A DNA stretch of 64,000 nt from Actinomyces sp. oral taxon 414 (GCF_001278845.1 NZ_CP012590.1:2542001-2606000), one strand, 5' to 3'; positions 52,666 to 62,738 are shown, counted from the stretch's first letter. The notes: generated from the letters alone by a model not told the origin. Numbers and translations: made by a program.

Positions 52666-55352
52666 CGGACCACCTCCGTGCCGGTTGCGGGGATTGAGAG
52701 CCGGACGGCGCTGCCGTGGCCGGCGCCGAGGGTCTGGCGGACGGTGGAGCCGGCGGAGCACTCCGGGAGCCAGACGGCGCCGTCGGCCACCTCGCCGATA
52801 ACGGCGGGCAGGGTGATGGAGCCCGACGGCGTGGACACCGTCAGCTCCCGGCCGTCGGTCAGGCCCAGGCGCCGGGCCAGGTCGGCGCCGACGCGGGCCA
52901 CGGGGCGCCGCGCCGTGGAGGCCAGGAAGGCCTCGCCGTCCTGGAGGCGGCCGGCGTCGAGCATGGGTTTGTGGGTGGCCAGGCGGGCGTCCGCGCCGCC
53001 GGCGTCCGCAGCCTCGGCATCGACACCGCTGGCCGCATCGGTGCCGCCAGCCCCGCCGGCCGGCCCCGGCGGGACGGCCCCGCCGCGCCGACCGGCGTAC
53101 AGGCCCAGGTCGGCGATCCCGGCGTGCAGGGCCCCCAGGTCCTCGACGCCCAGGTCGGCGCCCATCTCGGCGGCGAGCATCCCCAGGACCTGCCGGTCGG
53201 TGCGGGCCCGCGAGACGCGGGCCTGGCCGAAGGGCCGCACGCGCCCCTCCCAGTTGACGAAGGTGCCGTTCTTCTCCTCGGCGGGCGCCACCGGCAGGAC
53301 GACGTCGGCGAACTCGCTGACCTCCGTGCAGCGCACCTCCAACTGGACGGTGAAGGGGGAGGCGTTCAGGGCCCGCCGGGCCAGGTCCGGGTCGGGGAAG
53401 TCGCGCAGGTCGACGCCGCCGACGACCAGTCCGCTCAGGGTCCCGTCCTCCAGGGCGGCGAGGATCTCGGCGGTGTCGCGCCCGGGGGCCCCGGGCAGGT
53501 CGTCCGGCTCGGCGCCCCAGGCGCGGGCGACCCGGCGGCGGGCGGCCGCGTCGGTCACGGGGCGGCCGCCGGGCAGGAGGAAGGGCAGGCACCCGGCCTC
53601 GATGCCGCCGCGCTCCCCGGCGCGGCGCGGCACCCAGGCCAGGCGGGCGCCCGTGGTCCGGGCCAGGGCGGCGACGGCGGTGAGCAGCCCGGGCACGGCC
53701 GCGGCCCGCTCGCCCACGAGGATGGCGGCGCCGTCGGCCCCCAGGGCCTCGACGATCCCCGGGTGGGTCCGGGCCAGGGCGGCGACGGCGTCCGCCTCCC
53801 GCCCGGGCGCGGCCAGGACGACCTCGGCGTCGAGTTTGCGCGAGCCGTTGGTGATCAGGGGGGCGACGGCGGCCACGCGCACCCCGCCGGCGCGCACGCC
53901 CTTGCGCAGGCGTAGGAACAGGGCGCCGCACTCGTCCTCGGGCTCCAGGGCCACGAGCAGGACCCGCCCGGCCCCCTCCAGGGAGCAGTAGGTCACGGGG
54001 CCCAGTCCCGTCCCGGCGACCCGTTCGGCCAGGAAGGAGTCCTCCTCCGCGCAGTGGTCGCGCACGCGCTGGTCGATGTCGTTGGTGCCCAGCACGGTGC
54101 GGGCGAAGCGCGACCAGGCCCAGGCGTCCTCCAGGGTCAGGCGCGCGCCCGGCAGGAGGGCCGCGCCGCCGTCGGAGCGCGCCTCGGCCAGGCCGGTGGC
54201 GGCCACGTCCAGGGCGTCGGACCAGCTGGTGGGCACGAGCTCGCCGTCGTCGTCGCGCACGAGCGGGACGCTCAGGCGGTCCGGCTGGGCGGACCAGGCG
54301 AAGGCGAAGCGGTCCTTGTCGGTGATCCACTCCTCGTTGACCTCGGGGTCGTCGCCGGCCAAGCGCCGCAGGACGACGCCGCGGCGCATGTCCACGCGGA
54401 TGGCCGAGCCGGAGGCGTCGTGCTCGGTGACCGAGTCGGTGGACACCAGGTCCACGGGGCGGGCGCGGAAGCGGTAGCGGGCGCTGGTCAGAGCCCCCAC
54501 CGGGCAGATCTGGATGATATTGCCCGAGAAGTAGGAGGCGAAGGGGCGCCCGGACACGTCCAGCTCGGCCTCGGCCGGACCGTAGGCGCGCCCGTCGACG
54601 ACGCCGGGCCCCCCGTCCGGACCGGCCAGGTCCGCCTCGGGGGCCAGACCCGCCTCGCCGCGGATCGTGGCCAGGCCGGAGTCGGGCAGGCCGGGGTCGT
54701 GGAAGTCCAGGACGGTGGAGTCGAAGCGGCCGATCTGCTCGGAGTACAGCCCGCCGGTGATCTGCCCGCCCACGTGCCCGGCGCCGCGCCCTTGGAGGGC
54801 GATGAAAGGGTCGCCGGCGACCTGGTCGGCGAAGCGCACGCAGCGCTGGCACAGGATGCACCGGTCGCGGTCGAGCAGGATATTGCCGGTCAGGCGCAGC
54901 GGCTTGGGGAAGGTGCGCTTGACGTCGGTGAAGCGGGTGACGGACCGGGCGCCCGAGGCCATGAGCTCCAGGGCCTGGTTCTGCAGGGGGCACTCCCCGC
55001 CCTTGTCGCACACCGGGCAGTCCAGCGGGTGGTTGATGAGGAGGAACTCCATGGTGCCGGCCTGCGCCTTGGCGGCGACGGGACTGGTGGCCTGGGTGGA
55101 GACCTCCATGCCCTCCACGGCGGTCATGGAGCACGAGGGCTGGGGCTTGGGCATGGGGCGCACGACGCCGTCGCGCCCGGGCATGGCCACCTCGACCAGG
55201 CACTGGCGGCAGTTGGCCGACGGCGCCAGCAGCGGGTGGTCGCAGAAGCGCGGAATGCGCACGCCGGCCTTCTCCGCGGCGCGGATGAGGAGGGTGCCCC
55301 TGGCCACCTCGACGGGCAGGCCGTCGATCGTGATATTGACCATGTCAGTCAT
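52662..55352 (-). CDS. nuoG: NADH-quinone oxidoreductase subunit G, lacking the N7 cluster ligands
   Basis: The 896-residue subunit carries several Fe-S clusters. The N-terminal 2Fe-2S ligands (RFCDHP, NCRQCLVE), the CDKGGECPLQ and RCILCQRC groups and the later IIQICPVGALTS are intact. In the molybdopterin-type domain the N7 pattern CxxCxxxC-x27-C appears as Thr309, Asp312, Ser316 and Thr344 (SVTEHDASGSA and WITDKD), so all four cysteines are replaced at exact spacing. The remainder is a degenerate oxidoreductase fold, as in complex I generally. ATG 55352 follows the nuoF stop by three bases. Confidence 0.95.
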   Translation of the reverse strand: MTDMVNITIDGLPVEVARGTLLIRAAEKAGVRIPRFCDHPLLAPSANCRQCLVEVAMPGRDGVVRPMPKPQPSCSMTAVEGMEVSTQATSPVAAKAQAGTMEFLLINHPLDCPVCDKGGECPLQNQALELMASGARSVTRFTDVKRTFPKPLRLTGNILLDRDRCILCQRCVRFADQVAGDPFIALQGRGAGHVGGQITGGLYSEQIGRFDSTVLDFHDPGLPDSGLATIRGEAGLAPEADLAGPDGGPGVVDGRAYGPAEAELDVSGRPFASYFSGNIIQICPVGALTSARYRFRARPVDLVSTDSVTEHDASGSAIRVDMRRGVVLRRLAGDDPEVNEEWITDKDRFAFAWSAQPDRLSVPLVRDDDGELVPTSWSDALDVAATGLAEARSDGGAALLPGARLTLEDAWAWSRFARTVLGTNDIDQRVRDHCAEEDSFLAERVAGTGLGPVTYCSLEGAGRVLLVALEPEDECGALFLRLRKGVRAGGVRVAAVAPLITNGSRKLDAEVVLAAPGREADAVAALARTHPGIVEALGADGAAILVGERAAAVPGLLTAVAALARTTGARLAWVPRRAGERGGIEAGCLPFLLPGGRPVTDAAARRRVARAWGAEPDDLPGAPGRDTAEILAALEDGTLSGLVVGGVDLRDFPDPDLARRALNASPFTVQLEVRCTEVSEFADVVLPVAPAEEKNGTFVNWEGRVRPFGQARVSRARTDRQVLGMLAAEMGADLGVEDLGALHAGIADLGLYAGRRGGAVPPGPAGGAGGTDAASGVDAEAADAGGADARLATHKPMLDAGRLQDGEAFLASTARRPVARVGADLARRLGLTDGRELTVSTPSGSITLPAVIGEVADGAVWLPECSAGSTVRQTLGAGHGSAVRLSIPATGTEVVR

Positions 55353-55355
55353 AGC

Positions 55356-56711
55356 TCACCGTGCGCTTTCAACGATTGCCGAGGCGGCGTAGGGGAAGAG
55401 CTCGGAGGCGGGCGTGGTGCACCCGGCCTCGAACTCGGACCGGAACCGCTTGATGCCCGACAGCACCGGGACGGCGGAGGCGTCGCCCAGGGCGCAGAAG
55501 GAGCGTCCGGAGATATTGGAGGCGATGTCCTCCAGCTTCTCGACGTCGCCGGGCAGGCCCCGCCCGGCCTCCAGGCGCAACATGATCTGCCGCATCCAGT
55601 AGGTGCCCTCGCGGCAGGGGGTGCACTTGCCGCAGGACTCGTGCTGATAGAACTCGGTCCACCGGGCCACCACGCGCACCGCGGAGACGGTCTCGTCGAA
55701 GACCTGGAGGGCGCGGGTGCCCAGCATGGAGCCGGCCGCCCCGACCGACTCGTAGTCCAGGGGCACGTCGAGCTCCTCGGGGCCGAAGATCGGGGTGGAC
55801 GAGCCCCCCGGCACCCAGAACTTCAGCTCGTGGCCGGCCCGGATGCCCCCGGCCAGCTCGATGAGCTCGCGCATGGTGATGCCGAAGGGGGCCTCGAACT
55901 GGCCGGGGCGGGCCACGTGGCCGGTGACGGAGAAGATGCCGTGGCCCTTGGAGCGCTCGGTGCCCATGGACGAGTACCACTCGGGCCCGTGGACGAGGAT
56001 CCCGGGCAGGGAGGAGATGGTCTCGACATTGTTGATGACGGTGGGGCGGGCGTACAGGCCCTGGACGGCCGGGAAGGGCGGCTTGAGGCGCGGGTGGCCG
56101 CGGCGGCCCTCCAGGGAGTCCAGCAGCGCCGTCTCCTCCCCGCAGATGTAGGCGCCGGCGCCGGCGTGCGCGGTGATGGTCAGCGGCCGGTCCCCGTCCA
56201 GCCCGAAGCCGCTGTCCAGCAGGCCCGCCTGCTCGGCCTGGCGCACCGCGGCCAGCAGGCGGCGGTAGACGTGCACCACCTCGCCGCGCAGGTAGACGAA
56301 GGCGTGGTCGCAGCCGATGGCGCGCGAGCAGATGGCCACGCCCTCGACGAGGGCCTGCGGGTTGGCCATGAGGGTGGGGATGTCCTTGCAGGTGCCCGGC
56401 TCGGACTCGTCGGCGTTGACGACGAGGTAGCGGGCCCCGCCGTCGGGCGCGGGCAGGAAGGACCACTTCAGCCCGGTGGGGAAGCCGGCGCCGCCCCGGC
56501 CGCGCAGGCCCGAGGCCTTGACCAGGTTCACGAGCTCCTCGGGGTCCATCGTCTTGGCCCGCTCCAGGCCCCGGTAGCCGCCGTGGGCGCGGTAGGACTC
56601 CAGGGTCCAGGAGCGGGGCCTGTCCCACATGTCGGTGACGGCCGGGGTGAGGGTCCCCGGCGCGGTGAAGACGGGGGCGCGGGATCCGCCGTCGGACTCG
56701 GTGGTGCTCAC
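55356..56711 (-). CDS. nuoF: NADH-quinone oxidoreductase subunit F
   Basis: The 451-residue NADH-oxidising subunit holds FMN and the 4Fe-4S cluster N3. The nucleotide site GLRGRGGAGFPTGLKW and YICGEETALLDSLEGRRGHP are present, as are the N3 ligands ESCGKCTPCREGT and the later FCALG. GTG 56711 overlaps the nuoE stop (GTGA). An open frame continues upstream but is read out of the nuoE gene. Confidence 0.97.
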   Translation of the reverse strand: MSTTESDGGSRAPVFTAPGTLTPAVTDMWDRPRSWTLESYRAHGGYRGLERAKTMDPEELVNLVKASGLRGRGGAGFPTGLKWSFLPAPDGGARYLVVNADESEPGTCKDIPTLMANPQALVEGVAICSRAIGCDHAFVYLRGEVVHVYRRLLAAVRQAEQAGLLDSGFGLDGDRPLTITAHAGAGAYICGEETALLDSLEGRRGHPRLKPPFPAVQGLYARPTVINNVETISSLPGILVHGPEWYSSMGTERSKGHGIFSVTGHVARPGQFEAPFGITMRELIELAGGIRAGHELKFWVPGGSSTPIFGPEELDVPLDYESVGAAGSMLGTRALQVFDETVSAVRVVARWTEFYQHESCGKCTPCREGTYWMRQIMLRLEAGRGLPGDVEKLEDIASNISGRSFCALGDASAVPVLSGIKRFRSEFEAGCTTPASELFPYAASAIVESAR

Positions 56712-57442
56712 TGGCCCTCCTCCTGCGGGACCGTCCAGCCCCTCTCGCGGGCGATGCGCAGGCCCACCAGGCTCGACTCGCCGGCGCCGGCGCCCTCGTC
56801 GGCGCGCCCGTCCTCGAACCCGGCGAGCACGCGCTCGTTCTCGCGGAAGGTGGGCAGGGTCTCGGGCCCGCGGGTGGGGGCGACGGGCTCGCCGCGCTCC
56901 AGGCGGGAGACCAGCTCGACGGCGGAGGCCGGGGTCTGGTTGTCGAAGAACTCCCAGTTGACCATGACGACGGGGGCGTAGTCGCAGGCGGCGTTGCACT
57001 CCACGCGCTCCAGGCTGATGCGCCCGTCCTCACTGGTCTCGTCATTGCCCAGGCCCGTGTGCTCGCTCACGGCCCGCCACACGGCGTCGCCGCCCATGAC
57101 GGCGCACAGGGCGTTGGTGCACACGCCCACGTGGTACTCCCCGGCGGGGTGACGGCGGAATTGGCTGTAGAAGGTGGCCACGGCGCTCACCTCGGAGCGG
57201 GTCAGCCCCAGGACGCGGGCGCACAGGGCGATGCCGCGCGGGGAGACGCAGCCGTCAACGCTCTGGACCAGGTGCAGCATGGGGATCAGGGCGCTGCGCT
57301 CGTGGCCCTGCGGGTAGCGGGAGGTGATCCGCCCGATGTCGGCGAGCAGGTCCGCCTCGACGTCCGGGGGGTAGCCGGAGGCGGCGGGGGCCGGGCCGGG
57401 GACCGGGGCCGCGGCGGTGTCGGGGATGTGCTGGGTGGTCAT
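56708..57442 (-). CDS. nuoE: NADH-quinone oxidoreductase subunit E
   Basis: A 244-residue subunit with the thioredoxin-like 2Fe-2S domain (cluster N1a). The four ligands lie in VGVCTNALCAVMGG and VECNAACDYAPVVMVN. RYPQGHERSALIPMLHLVQ is family-typical. N- and C-terminal extensions (about 20 and 45 residues, Pro/Ala and Glu/Gly-rich) make it longer than E. coli NuoE. The start shares one base with the nuoD stop (TGATG). Confidence 0.96.
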   Translation of the reverse strand: MTTQHIPDTAAAPVPGPAPAASGYPPDVEADLLADIGRITSRYPQGHERSALIPMLHLVQSVDGCVSPRGIALCARVLGLTRSEVSAVATFYSQFRRHPAGEYHVGVCTNALCAVMGGDAVWRAVSEHTGLGNDETSEDGRISLERVECNAACDYAPVVMVNWEFFDNQTPASAVELVSRLERGEPVAPTRGPETLPTFRENERVLAGFEDGRADEGAGAGESSLVGLRIARERGWTVPQEEGQ

Positions 57443-58824
57443 CAGCGGTCCACGCCTCCCAGGACGGGGTCGATGGAGGCCAGGGAGGGGATCAGGTCGG
57501 CGATCATGCCGCCCTCGCCCATCATGGCCAGTGACTGCAGGTTGGAGAATGAGGGGTCGCGGAAGTGGACCCGGTAGGGGCGGGTGCCGCCGTCGGACAC
57601 GGCGTGGACGCCCATGACGCCCTTGGCGTGCTCGACCGTGGTGTAGACCTGGCCGGCCGGCACGCGGAAGCCCTGGGTCACCAGCTTGAAGTGGTGGATG
57701 AGGGATTCCATGGAGGTGCCCATGATCTCGCGCACGTGCTCCAGGGACTGCCCCTGGCCGTCGGTGGCGATGGCCATGCGCGCCGGCCAGGCAATGGTGG
57801 GGTCGGCCACCATGGTCGTGTTGGAGGGGTCCTCGCCGCGCCCGGTGATCGCGTCGAGGCGATCCAGGGCCTGGGCGACGATCTTCAGGGACTGGTAGCA
57901 CTCGTCGAAGCGCACGCGCAGGCGGTTGTAGCAGTCCGAGCGGTCGTAGACGGGCACGTCGAAGTCGTAGTCCTCGTAGCCGCAGTAGGGCTTGAGCTTG
58001 CGCATGTCCAGCGGGTAGCCGGCGGCGCGCACGCACGGGCCGGTCAGGCCCAGGGACATGGCCCCGGCCAGGCCGATCTCGCCCACGCCGATGAAGCGGG
58101 ACCTGAGGATCGGGTTGGCCAGCAGGAGCGCGCCGAGCTCGCCGACGTCGTTCTTGATATCGGGCATGACCGAGCGCACGAAGTCGGCGAACCCCTCGGG
58201 GACGTCCTGGGCCAGACCGCCGGGCCGCACGTAGGCGTGGTTCATGCGCAGCCCGGAGACCATCTCGAAGGCGCGCAGGACGTTCTCGCGGCAGCGGAAG
58301 GCGATGGTCATGAGCGTGGTGCCGCCCATCTCGTTGCCGGCGGTGCCGATGGCGATGACGTGGGAGGCGATGCGGTTGAGCTCCATGAGGAGCACCCGCA
58401 CGACGGTGGCCTTCTCGGGCACGTCGTCGGTGATTCCCAGGAGCTTCTCGACGGCCAGGGCGTAGGCGACCTCCTGGAAGAAGGGGGCCACGTAGTCCAT
58501 GCGGGTCACGAAGGTCTCGCCCTGCACCCAGGTGCGGTACTCCATGTTCTTCTCAATGCCCGTGTGGAGGTAGCCGGTGCCCACGCGCACCTCGGTGACC
58601 TTCTCACCGTCGACCTCCAGGACCAGGCGCAGCACGCCGTGGGTGGAGGGGTGGACGGGCCCCATATTGACCACGACGCGGTCGCGCTCGAGGCGGTCGG
58701 CCTCGTCGCGCGCGGCGATCTGGGCGGCGACGGCGTCCCAGTCGCCGCCGTCGGCGGTGTAGTGGGGGGCGCCCGCGGCGAGGTCGTCGGTGGCGGGGCC
58801 GGCTGCGTGAATGGAGCTGGGCAT
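57442..58824 (-). CDS. nuoD: NADH-quinone oxidoreductase subunit D
   Basis: A 460-residue hydrogenase-like subunit lining the quinone pocket. It shows [36 protein letters not shown], the quinone-site histidine region, and the end [14 protein letters not shown]. It is separate from nuoC, as in other actinobacteria. The start shares one base with the nuoC stop (TGATG), and an N-terminal 45-residue leader is unconserved. Confidence 0.97.
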   Translation of the reverse strand: MPSSIHAAGPATDDLAAGAPHYTADGGDWDAVAAQIAARDEADRLERDRVVVNMGPVHPSTHGVLRLVLEVDGEKVTEVRVGTGYLHTGIEKNMEYRTWVQGETFVTRMDYVAPFFQEVAYALAVEKLLGITDDVPEKATVVRVLLMELNRIASHVIAIGTAGNEMGGTTLMTIAFRCRENVLRAFEMVSGLRMNHAYVRPGGLAQDVPEGFADFVRSVMPDIKNDVGELGALLLANPILRSRFIGVGEIGLAGAMSLGLTGPCVRAAGYPLDMRKLKPYCGYEDYDFDVPVYDRSDCYNRLRVRFDECYQSLKIVAQALDRLDAITGRGEDPSNTTMVADPTIAWPARMAIATDGQGQSLEHVREIMGTSMESLIHHFKLVTQGFRVPAGQVYTTVEHAKGVMGVHAVSDGGTRPYRVHFRDPSFSNLQSLAMMGEGGMIADLIPSLASIDPVLGGVDR

Positions 58825-59621
58825 CAGCGGTACGACCTCCGGGTGTCGGCGGGCGGGGTGGCGGCGCCCCGGTACTCGACGGGAATGCCGCCCAGCGGGT
58901 AGTCCTTGCGCTGGGGGTGGCCCACCCAGTCGTCGGGCATGGCGGTGCGGGTCAGGCTCGGGTGGCCGTCGAAGACAATGCCCATGAGGTCCCAGGCCTC
59001 CCGCTCGTGCCAGTCATTGCCGGGGTAGACCGAGATAATGGAGGGCACATGCGGGTCCGCGGCGGGGGCGGCCACCTCCAGGCGGATCTGGCGGGCGCCG
59101 TGGGTCAGGGAGATCAGCTCGTAGCAGGCGTGCAGCTCGCGCCCGGCGTCGCCCGGGTAGTGGACGCCGGTCACCCCCAGGCACAGCTCGAAGCGCAGGT
59201 CCTGGTCGTCGCGCAGGGGGCGCACGACGTCGAGCAGGTGCTCACGGGCGACGAAGACGGTGAGCTGGCCGCGGTCGACGACGACCTTCTCAATGGCTTC
59301 GGCCGGTTCAACCCCGGCCTCGGTCAGGTCCTCGATGAGGGCGTCGACGGCGTCGTCGAACCAAGACCCGTAGGGGCGCGCCGCGGCGGGGGCCAGGGCG
59401 ACCACGGTGCGGTGCCGGTCGTAGCCGGTGGTGTCCCCGGCGTCGGGGGCGCCGAACTGGCCGCGGTGGGTGGAGACGACCTCCAGGCGCAGCCGCGGGG
59501 GGACGGGGCGACCGGCGATCCGCGGGACGGCGGCGTCGGTGTCGGCGGCGGCCGGAAGGTCGGCGGCCTGCGCGGCGGGGGCGGTCTTCGCCCCGGCGGC
59601 GGGAGCAGTGTCCGGACTCAT
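58824..59621 (-). CDS. nuoC: NADH-quinone oxidoreductase subunit C
   Basis: A 265-residue peripheral-arm subunit with the 30-kDa signature in [19 protein letters not shown], followed by RKDYPLGG and EYRG. The first 60 residues are an Ala/Pro-rich extension typical of actinobacterial NuoC. ATG 59621 overlaps the nuoB stop by four bases. Confidence 0.96.
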   Translation of the reverse strand: MSPDTAPAAGAKTAPAAQAADLPAAADTDAAVPRIAGRPVPPRLRLEVVSTHRGQFGAPDAGDTTGYDRHRTVVALAPAAARPYGSWFDDAVDALIEDLTEAGVEPAEAIEKVVVDRGQLTVFVAREHLLDVVRPLRDDQDLRFELCLGVTGVHYPGDAGRELHACYELISLTHGARQIRLEVAAPAADPHVPSIISVYPGNDWHEREAWDLMGIVFDGHPSLTRTAMPDDWVGHPQRKDYPLGGIPVEYRGAATPPADTRRSYR

Positions 59622-60247
59622 GCGAGCTGCCCCTTCATCTCGTGGACGGGTGTGGCGGCCAGGGCGGCGGCCTCGACGGCACGCGCGATCTCCTCGCGGT
59701 GGGAGAAAACCGGCCGGCGCTCGATCTGGCGGGTGAGCTCGAGCATGGCGTTGAGCAGCATCTCGGGGCGCGGCGGGCAGCCGGGCAAGTAGATGTCCAC
59801 CGGCACGATGTGGTCGCAGCCCTGGACGACGGCGTAATTGTTGAAGACGCCGCCCGACGAGGCGCACGCGCCCATGGAGATGACCCACTTGGGCTCGGGC
59901 ATGGAGTCGTAGACGTTGCGCACGATGGGCGCCATCTTGTGGGAGACGCGCCCCGAGACGATCATGACGTCGGCGTGGCGGGGCGAGGCGCGGAAGACCT
60001 CCCAGCCGAAGCGGGCCATGTCGAAGCGCGGGGTGCCGGTGCCCATCATTTCGATGGCGCAGCAGGCCAGGCCCATGGTCACCGGCCACAGCGAGCGGGC
60101 CTGCGCCAGGGCGCTGAGCCGCTCGACGGCGGTGAGCATGAAGCCGGGCCCCTCGACGGAGGCCTCGGCCTGGAGGCGCAGATCCCCCCGCTTGGAGGGG
60201 ATGGAGCGCATCTTCTCCCGGTAGGCCCTGTACTCGTCGTTGTTCAT
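59618..60247 (-). CDS. nuoB: NADH-quinone oxidoreductase subunit B
   Basis: A 209-residue subunit bearing the terminal cluster N2. The ligand set [19 protein letters not shown] and [10 protein letters not shown] is complete, including the adjacent cysteine pair characteristic of N2. [20 protein letters not shown] is conserved. The ATG lies 40 bases after the nuoA stop. Confidence 0.97.
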   Translation of the reverse strand: MNNDEYRAYREKMRSIPSKRGDLRLQAEASVEGPGFMLTAVERLSALAQARSLWPVTMGLACCAIEMMGTGTPRFDMARFGWEVFRASPRHADVMIVSGRVSHKMAPIVRNVYDSMPEPKWVISMGACASSGGVFNNYAVVQGCDHIVPVDIYLPGCPPRPEMLLNAMLELTRQIERRPVFSHREEIARAVEAAALAATPVHEMKGQLA

Positions 60248-60287
60248 GCTGTGTCGTTCCTTCTCTCCCGCGCCGTGCCCGTTCGCC

Positions 60288-60647
60288 TCAGTCCCAGTCC
60301 AGGCCGCCGCGGCGCCACTCCAGGACGTAGGGCACCGTAATGAGGGCGATGAAGACCAGGGCGGCGCCCAGGCCGAAGAATCCGAGCCGGTGGAAGGCCG
60401 TCGCCCAGGGGTAGAGGAAGACGACCTCGACGTCGAAGATGATGAAGGTCATGCCCACCAGGTAGAAGGCGACCGGGAAGCGCCCATGCTCGGTATTGGT
60501 CGGGGTCGGGTCGATGCCGCACTCGTAGTTGGCGGTCTTGACCCGGTTGCGCCGGTTGGGGCTCACGATCGCGGACAGCACCAGGCCGCCGACGGCGATC
60601 ACCAGGGCCACGCCCGCCATAATGAGTAGGGAGACGTAGGGGTTCAT
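60288..60647 (-). CDS. nuoA: NADH-quinone oxidoreductase subunit A
   Basis: A 119-residue, three-helix subunit at the arm junction. It has [11 protein letters not shown] with the conserved cysteine loop, [20 protein letters not shown] and FLYPWA, all diagnostic. ATG 60647 overlaps the menJ-like stop (ATGA), tying the reductase gene to the nuo operon. An in-frame extension upstream belongs to another frame of that gene. Confidence 0.97.
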   Translation of the reverse strand: MNPYVSLLIMAGVALVIAVGGLVLSAIVSPNRRNRVKTANYECGIDPTPTNTEHGRFPVAFYLVGMTFIIFDVEVVFLYPWATAFHRLGFFGLGAALVFIALITVPYVLEWRRGGLDWD

Positions 60648-62044
60648 GCTGCCGGCACCATCCTCGTGAGGAGCTGGATGAAATGGTCGATTCCGTCGCC
60701 GCCGCGCCGCTCCCACCCGTCGGACAGAAGCTTGGACACGAGCCTCATGAGGCGCCTGCGGCCCAGCCCGTAGCGGGTACAGATCCGCATGACCTCGGGG
60801 TGCTCGATGAGGGAGACGAAGACGCGGCCCAGGGTGTAGTAGCCGCCCAGCCGCTCGGCCATGGCGGCCGGGTACTGGCCCAGGGCCTTCTCGCGGCCCG
60901 CCGCCGTCGAGCGGGCGGCGGCGCAGGCGGCGGCCCGGGCGGCCAGGCGCCCGGACATGAGGGCCTGGGCGATGCCCTCGCCGTTGAAGGGCGAGACCAT
61001 GCCGCCGGCGTCGCCCAGCAGCATGAGGCCGTCGGCGTAGTGGGGCTTGCGGTTGAAGGCCATGGGCAGGGCCGCGGAGCCCAGGCGCCCGACCCGGTTG
61101 TCCGGGGTGAAGCCCCAGGAGGCGGGGGCGCGCTCCATCCACCGGTTGAACACGGCCCGGTAGTCGATCCGGGTGGTGGCGGCGCGCGAGGAGACCGAGC
61201 CCAGGCCCACATTGACCAGGCCGTCGCCCACGGACCACATCCAGCCGTAGCCGGGCAGGAGCTCGGACTTGCCGGCCGGGCCGTCCCACAGCTCCAGGCG
61301 GGACTCCATCCAGGCGTCGTCGGCGCGCGGGGAGCGGAAGTAGGCGCGCACGGCTACGCCCAGGGGGCGGCGCACGTCTTTGGCGCGCCCGACGGCGGTG
61401 GCCAGGCGGGCAGACACGCCGCCGGCGTCAACGACCAGGGGGGCGGTGATCTCGGCGGGCGCGGTCACGCCGGGGCGGGCCGCGCGCGGGGTCGGCCTGA
61501 CCTCCACGCCGATGACGCGCCCCGAGGGCGAGGTGAGGGGGGCGGTGGCGGTCACGCCGGTCAGGAGCCGGGCGCCGGCCGCAACGGTGCGCTCGGCCAG
61601 GTCGCGGTCGAGCTCGGTGCGGCGGCGGGCCAGGCCGTAGGAGGGCAGCGAGGCCTGCTCGGGCCAGGGAATGTGGAGGAGGTGCCCGCCGCCGATGACG
61701 CGCAGGCCCTTGTTGCGCCGCCAGCCGGTGGTGTCCACGCCCATGAGGGCGAGCTCGGTGACGGCGGAGGGGGTCAGGCCGTCGCCGCAGACCTTGTCCC
61801 GTCCGAGCTCGCCCCGCTCCAGGACGATGACGTCCAGCCCGGCCACGGCCATGTGGTAGGCGGCGGCCGATCCCGCGGGCCCGGCCCCGACGACGACGAC
61901 GTCGGCGCTCAGGTCGGAGCCGCTGGCTGCGACGTCGAAGTCTTCCGCGCCGGGGCGGGGACGGCCAACCTCGGAACCGCTGCCGCGGTGGCTGGCGTCG
62001 GAACGGTCGGCGGATGATAACGCCGACCGATCGGCGGCGATCAC
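60644..62044 (-). CDS. menJ: FAD-dependent geranylgeranyl/menaquinone reductase (MenJ-like)
   Basis: A 466-residue flavoprotein of the geranylgeranyl reductase family. After about 45 unconserved residues come the FAD-binding DVVVVGAGPAGSAAAYHMAV, the GELGRDKVCGDGLTP motif of the family, and the second FAD motif LMLLGDAGGMVSPFNGEGIA. In mycobacteria MenJ saturates one double bond of the menaquinone side chain. The position in front of nuoA, with a polyprenyl synthase at the operon end, supports that substrate over chlorophyll or lipid ones. GTG 62044 is preceded by a strong AAGGAGGTG site, so this is probably the first gene of the operon. Confidence 0.88.
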   Translation of the reverse strand: MIAADRSALSSADRSDASHRGSGSEVGRPRPGAEDFDVAASGSDLSADVVVVGAGPAGSAAAYHMAVAGLDVIVLERGELGRDKVCGDGLTPSAVTELALMGVDTTGWRRNKGLRVIGGGHLLHIPWPEQASLPSYGLARRRTELDRDLAERTVAAGARLLTGVTATAPLTSPSGRVIGVEVRPTPRAARPGVTAPAEITAPLVVDAGGVSARLATAVGRAKDVRRPLGVAVRAYFRSPRADDAWMESRLELWDGPAGKSELLPGYGWMWSVGDGLVNVGLGSVSSRAATTRIDYRAVFNRWMERAPASWGFTPDNRVGRLGSAALPMAFNRKPHYADGLMLLGDAGGMVSPFNGEGIAQALMSGRLAARAAACAAARSTAAGREKALGQYPAAMAERLGGYYTLGRVFVSLIEHPEVMRICTRYGLGRRRLMRLVSKLLSDGWERRGGDGIDHFIQLLTRMVPAA

Positions 62045-62274
62045 GTCTGAGCACCTCCTTCGGGATCGTCGGGCGGTCGCGGGAGCACGACCGCAGCCCT
62101 CCGGACAGGGCGGACCTCCCCCGACTGTACCCAGCCCCTTCGGAGCTCCGGGAATCGCCTGCTGATATCAGGATATTCCGTGCGAATCCGGCGCAAAAGC
62201 TCCTGTGCGTGCGTCGTGCGCGGGTCTGCCGACGCAACAATTTGAAATGACGGGCATCACCAATTTACGACCCC

Positions 62275-62291
62275 GACTTAGGACGTAAGTC
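62275..62291. promoter_or_regulatory. Dyad GACTTA-N5-TAAGTC upstream of menJ-nuo
   Basis: GACTTA-GGACG-TAAGTC is a perfect 6-bp inverted repeat 231-247 bases before the menJ-like start. On the operon strand it reads GGGACTTACGTCCTAAGTC, reminiscent of DosR/DevR-type sites (GGGACTwwwGTCCC), but imperfect. It could be an operator for oxygen or redox control. Confidence 0.35.
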
Positions 62292-62548
62292 CCAAGATGT
62301 CGTCGCCGCTAATTAGTTTGATCCGGTCGTCCCGGATGCGCACGGAGGCGGGCCGCGTCAGGTGGGACAGGTGGAGGATCCGGCGGGGCGGCGGGCAGAA
62401 ACCGCGTGGCCCCTCGTCGCTCTCGCCGCGCAAGCCCTCCTCGACACCCTCGCTGCGCAGCCAGGGGAGGCCGGGTCGGTAGGTGGCGATGCAGGCCAGT
62501 TCGGCGCACCCTCGTCGCACAGCCAGGTGCGCCCCTCGCCCTGTAGGA

Positions 62549-62565
62549 GGAAGGTTATTCCGGGG
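62549..62565. repeat. IS5-type end motif, outer copy
   Basis: GGAAGGTTATTCCGGGG repeats, 60 bases away in the same orientation, the end motif at 62609. No transposase is attached. Confidence 0.6.
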
Positions 62566-62665
62566 ATGTCTGGGTGCGCCGAATCTTCCTCGTCGGGAAA
62601 GGGTTCCGGGAAGGTTATTCTGGGTGTGTCTGAGTGGGGCGTATGGGGCTTGTGGGGCGGGGTGT

Positions 62666-62705
62666 GTCCGAATCTGTTGCACGGGCGCTCCGCGGCGAGG
62701 TCGGG
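62666..62705 (+). repeat. Degenerate half copy of the 118-bp element
   Basis: GTCCGAATCTGTTGCACGGG and the following GCGCTCCGCGGCGAGGTCGG resemble the left half of the copy at 38390 with a few changes. The right half is missing. Confidence 0.6.
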
Positions 62706-62738
62706 GGCGAGCGGGGCCCAGGGCCCGGACCCGATTCT

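Noticed and set aside
51232..55203. 1323-codon minus-strand frame joining nuoG and nuoH
   Set aside because: Only the nuoH part is real. Upstream of 52665 it reads nuoG in the wrong frame.
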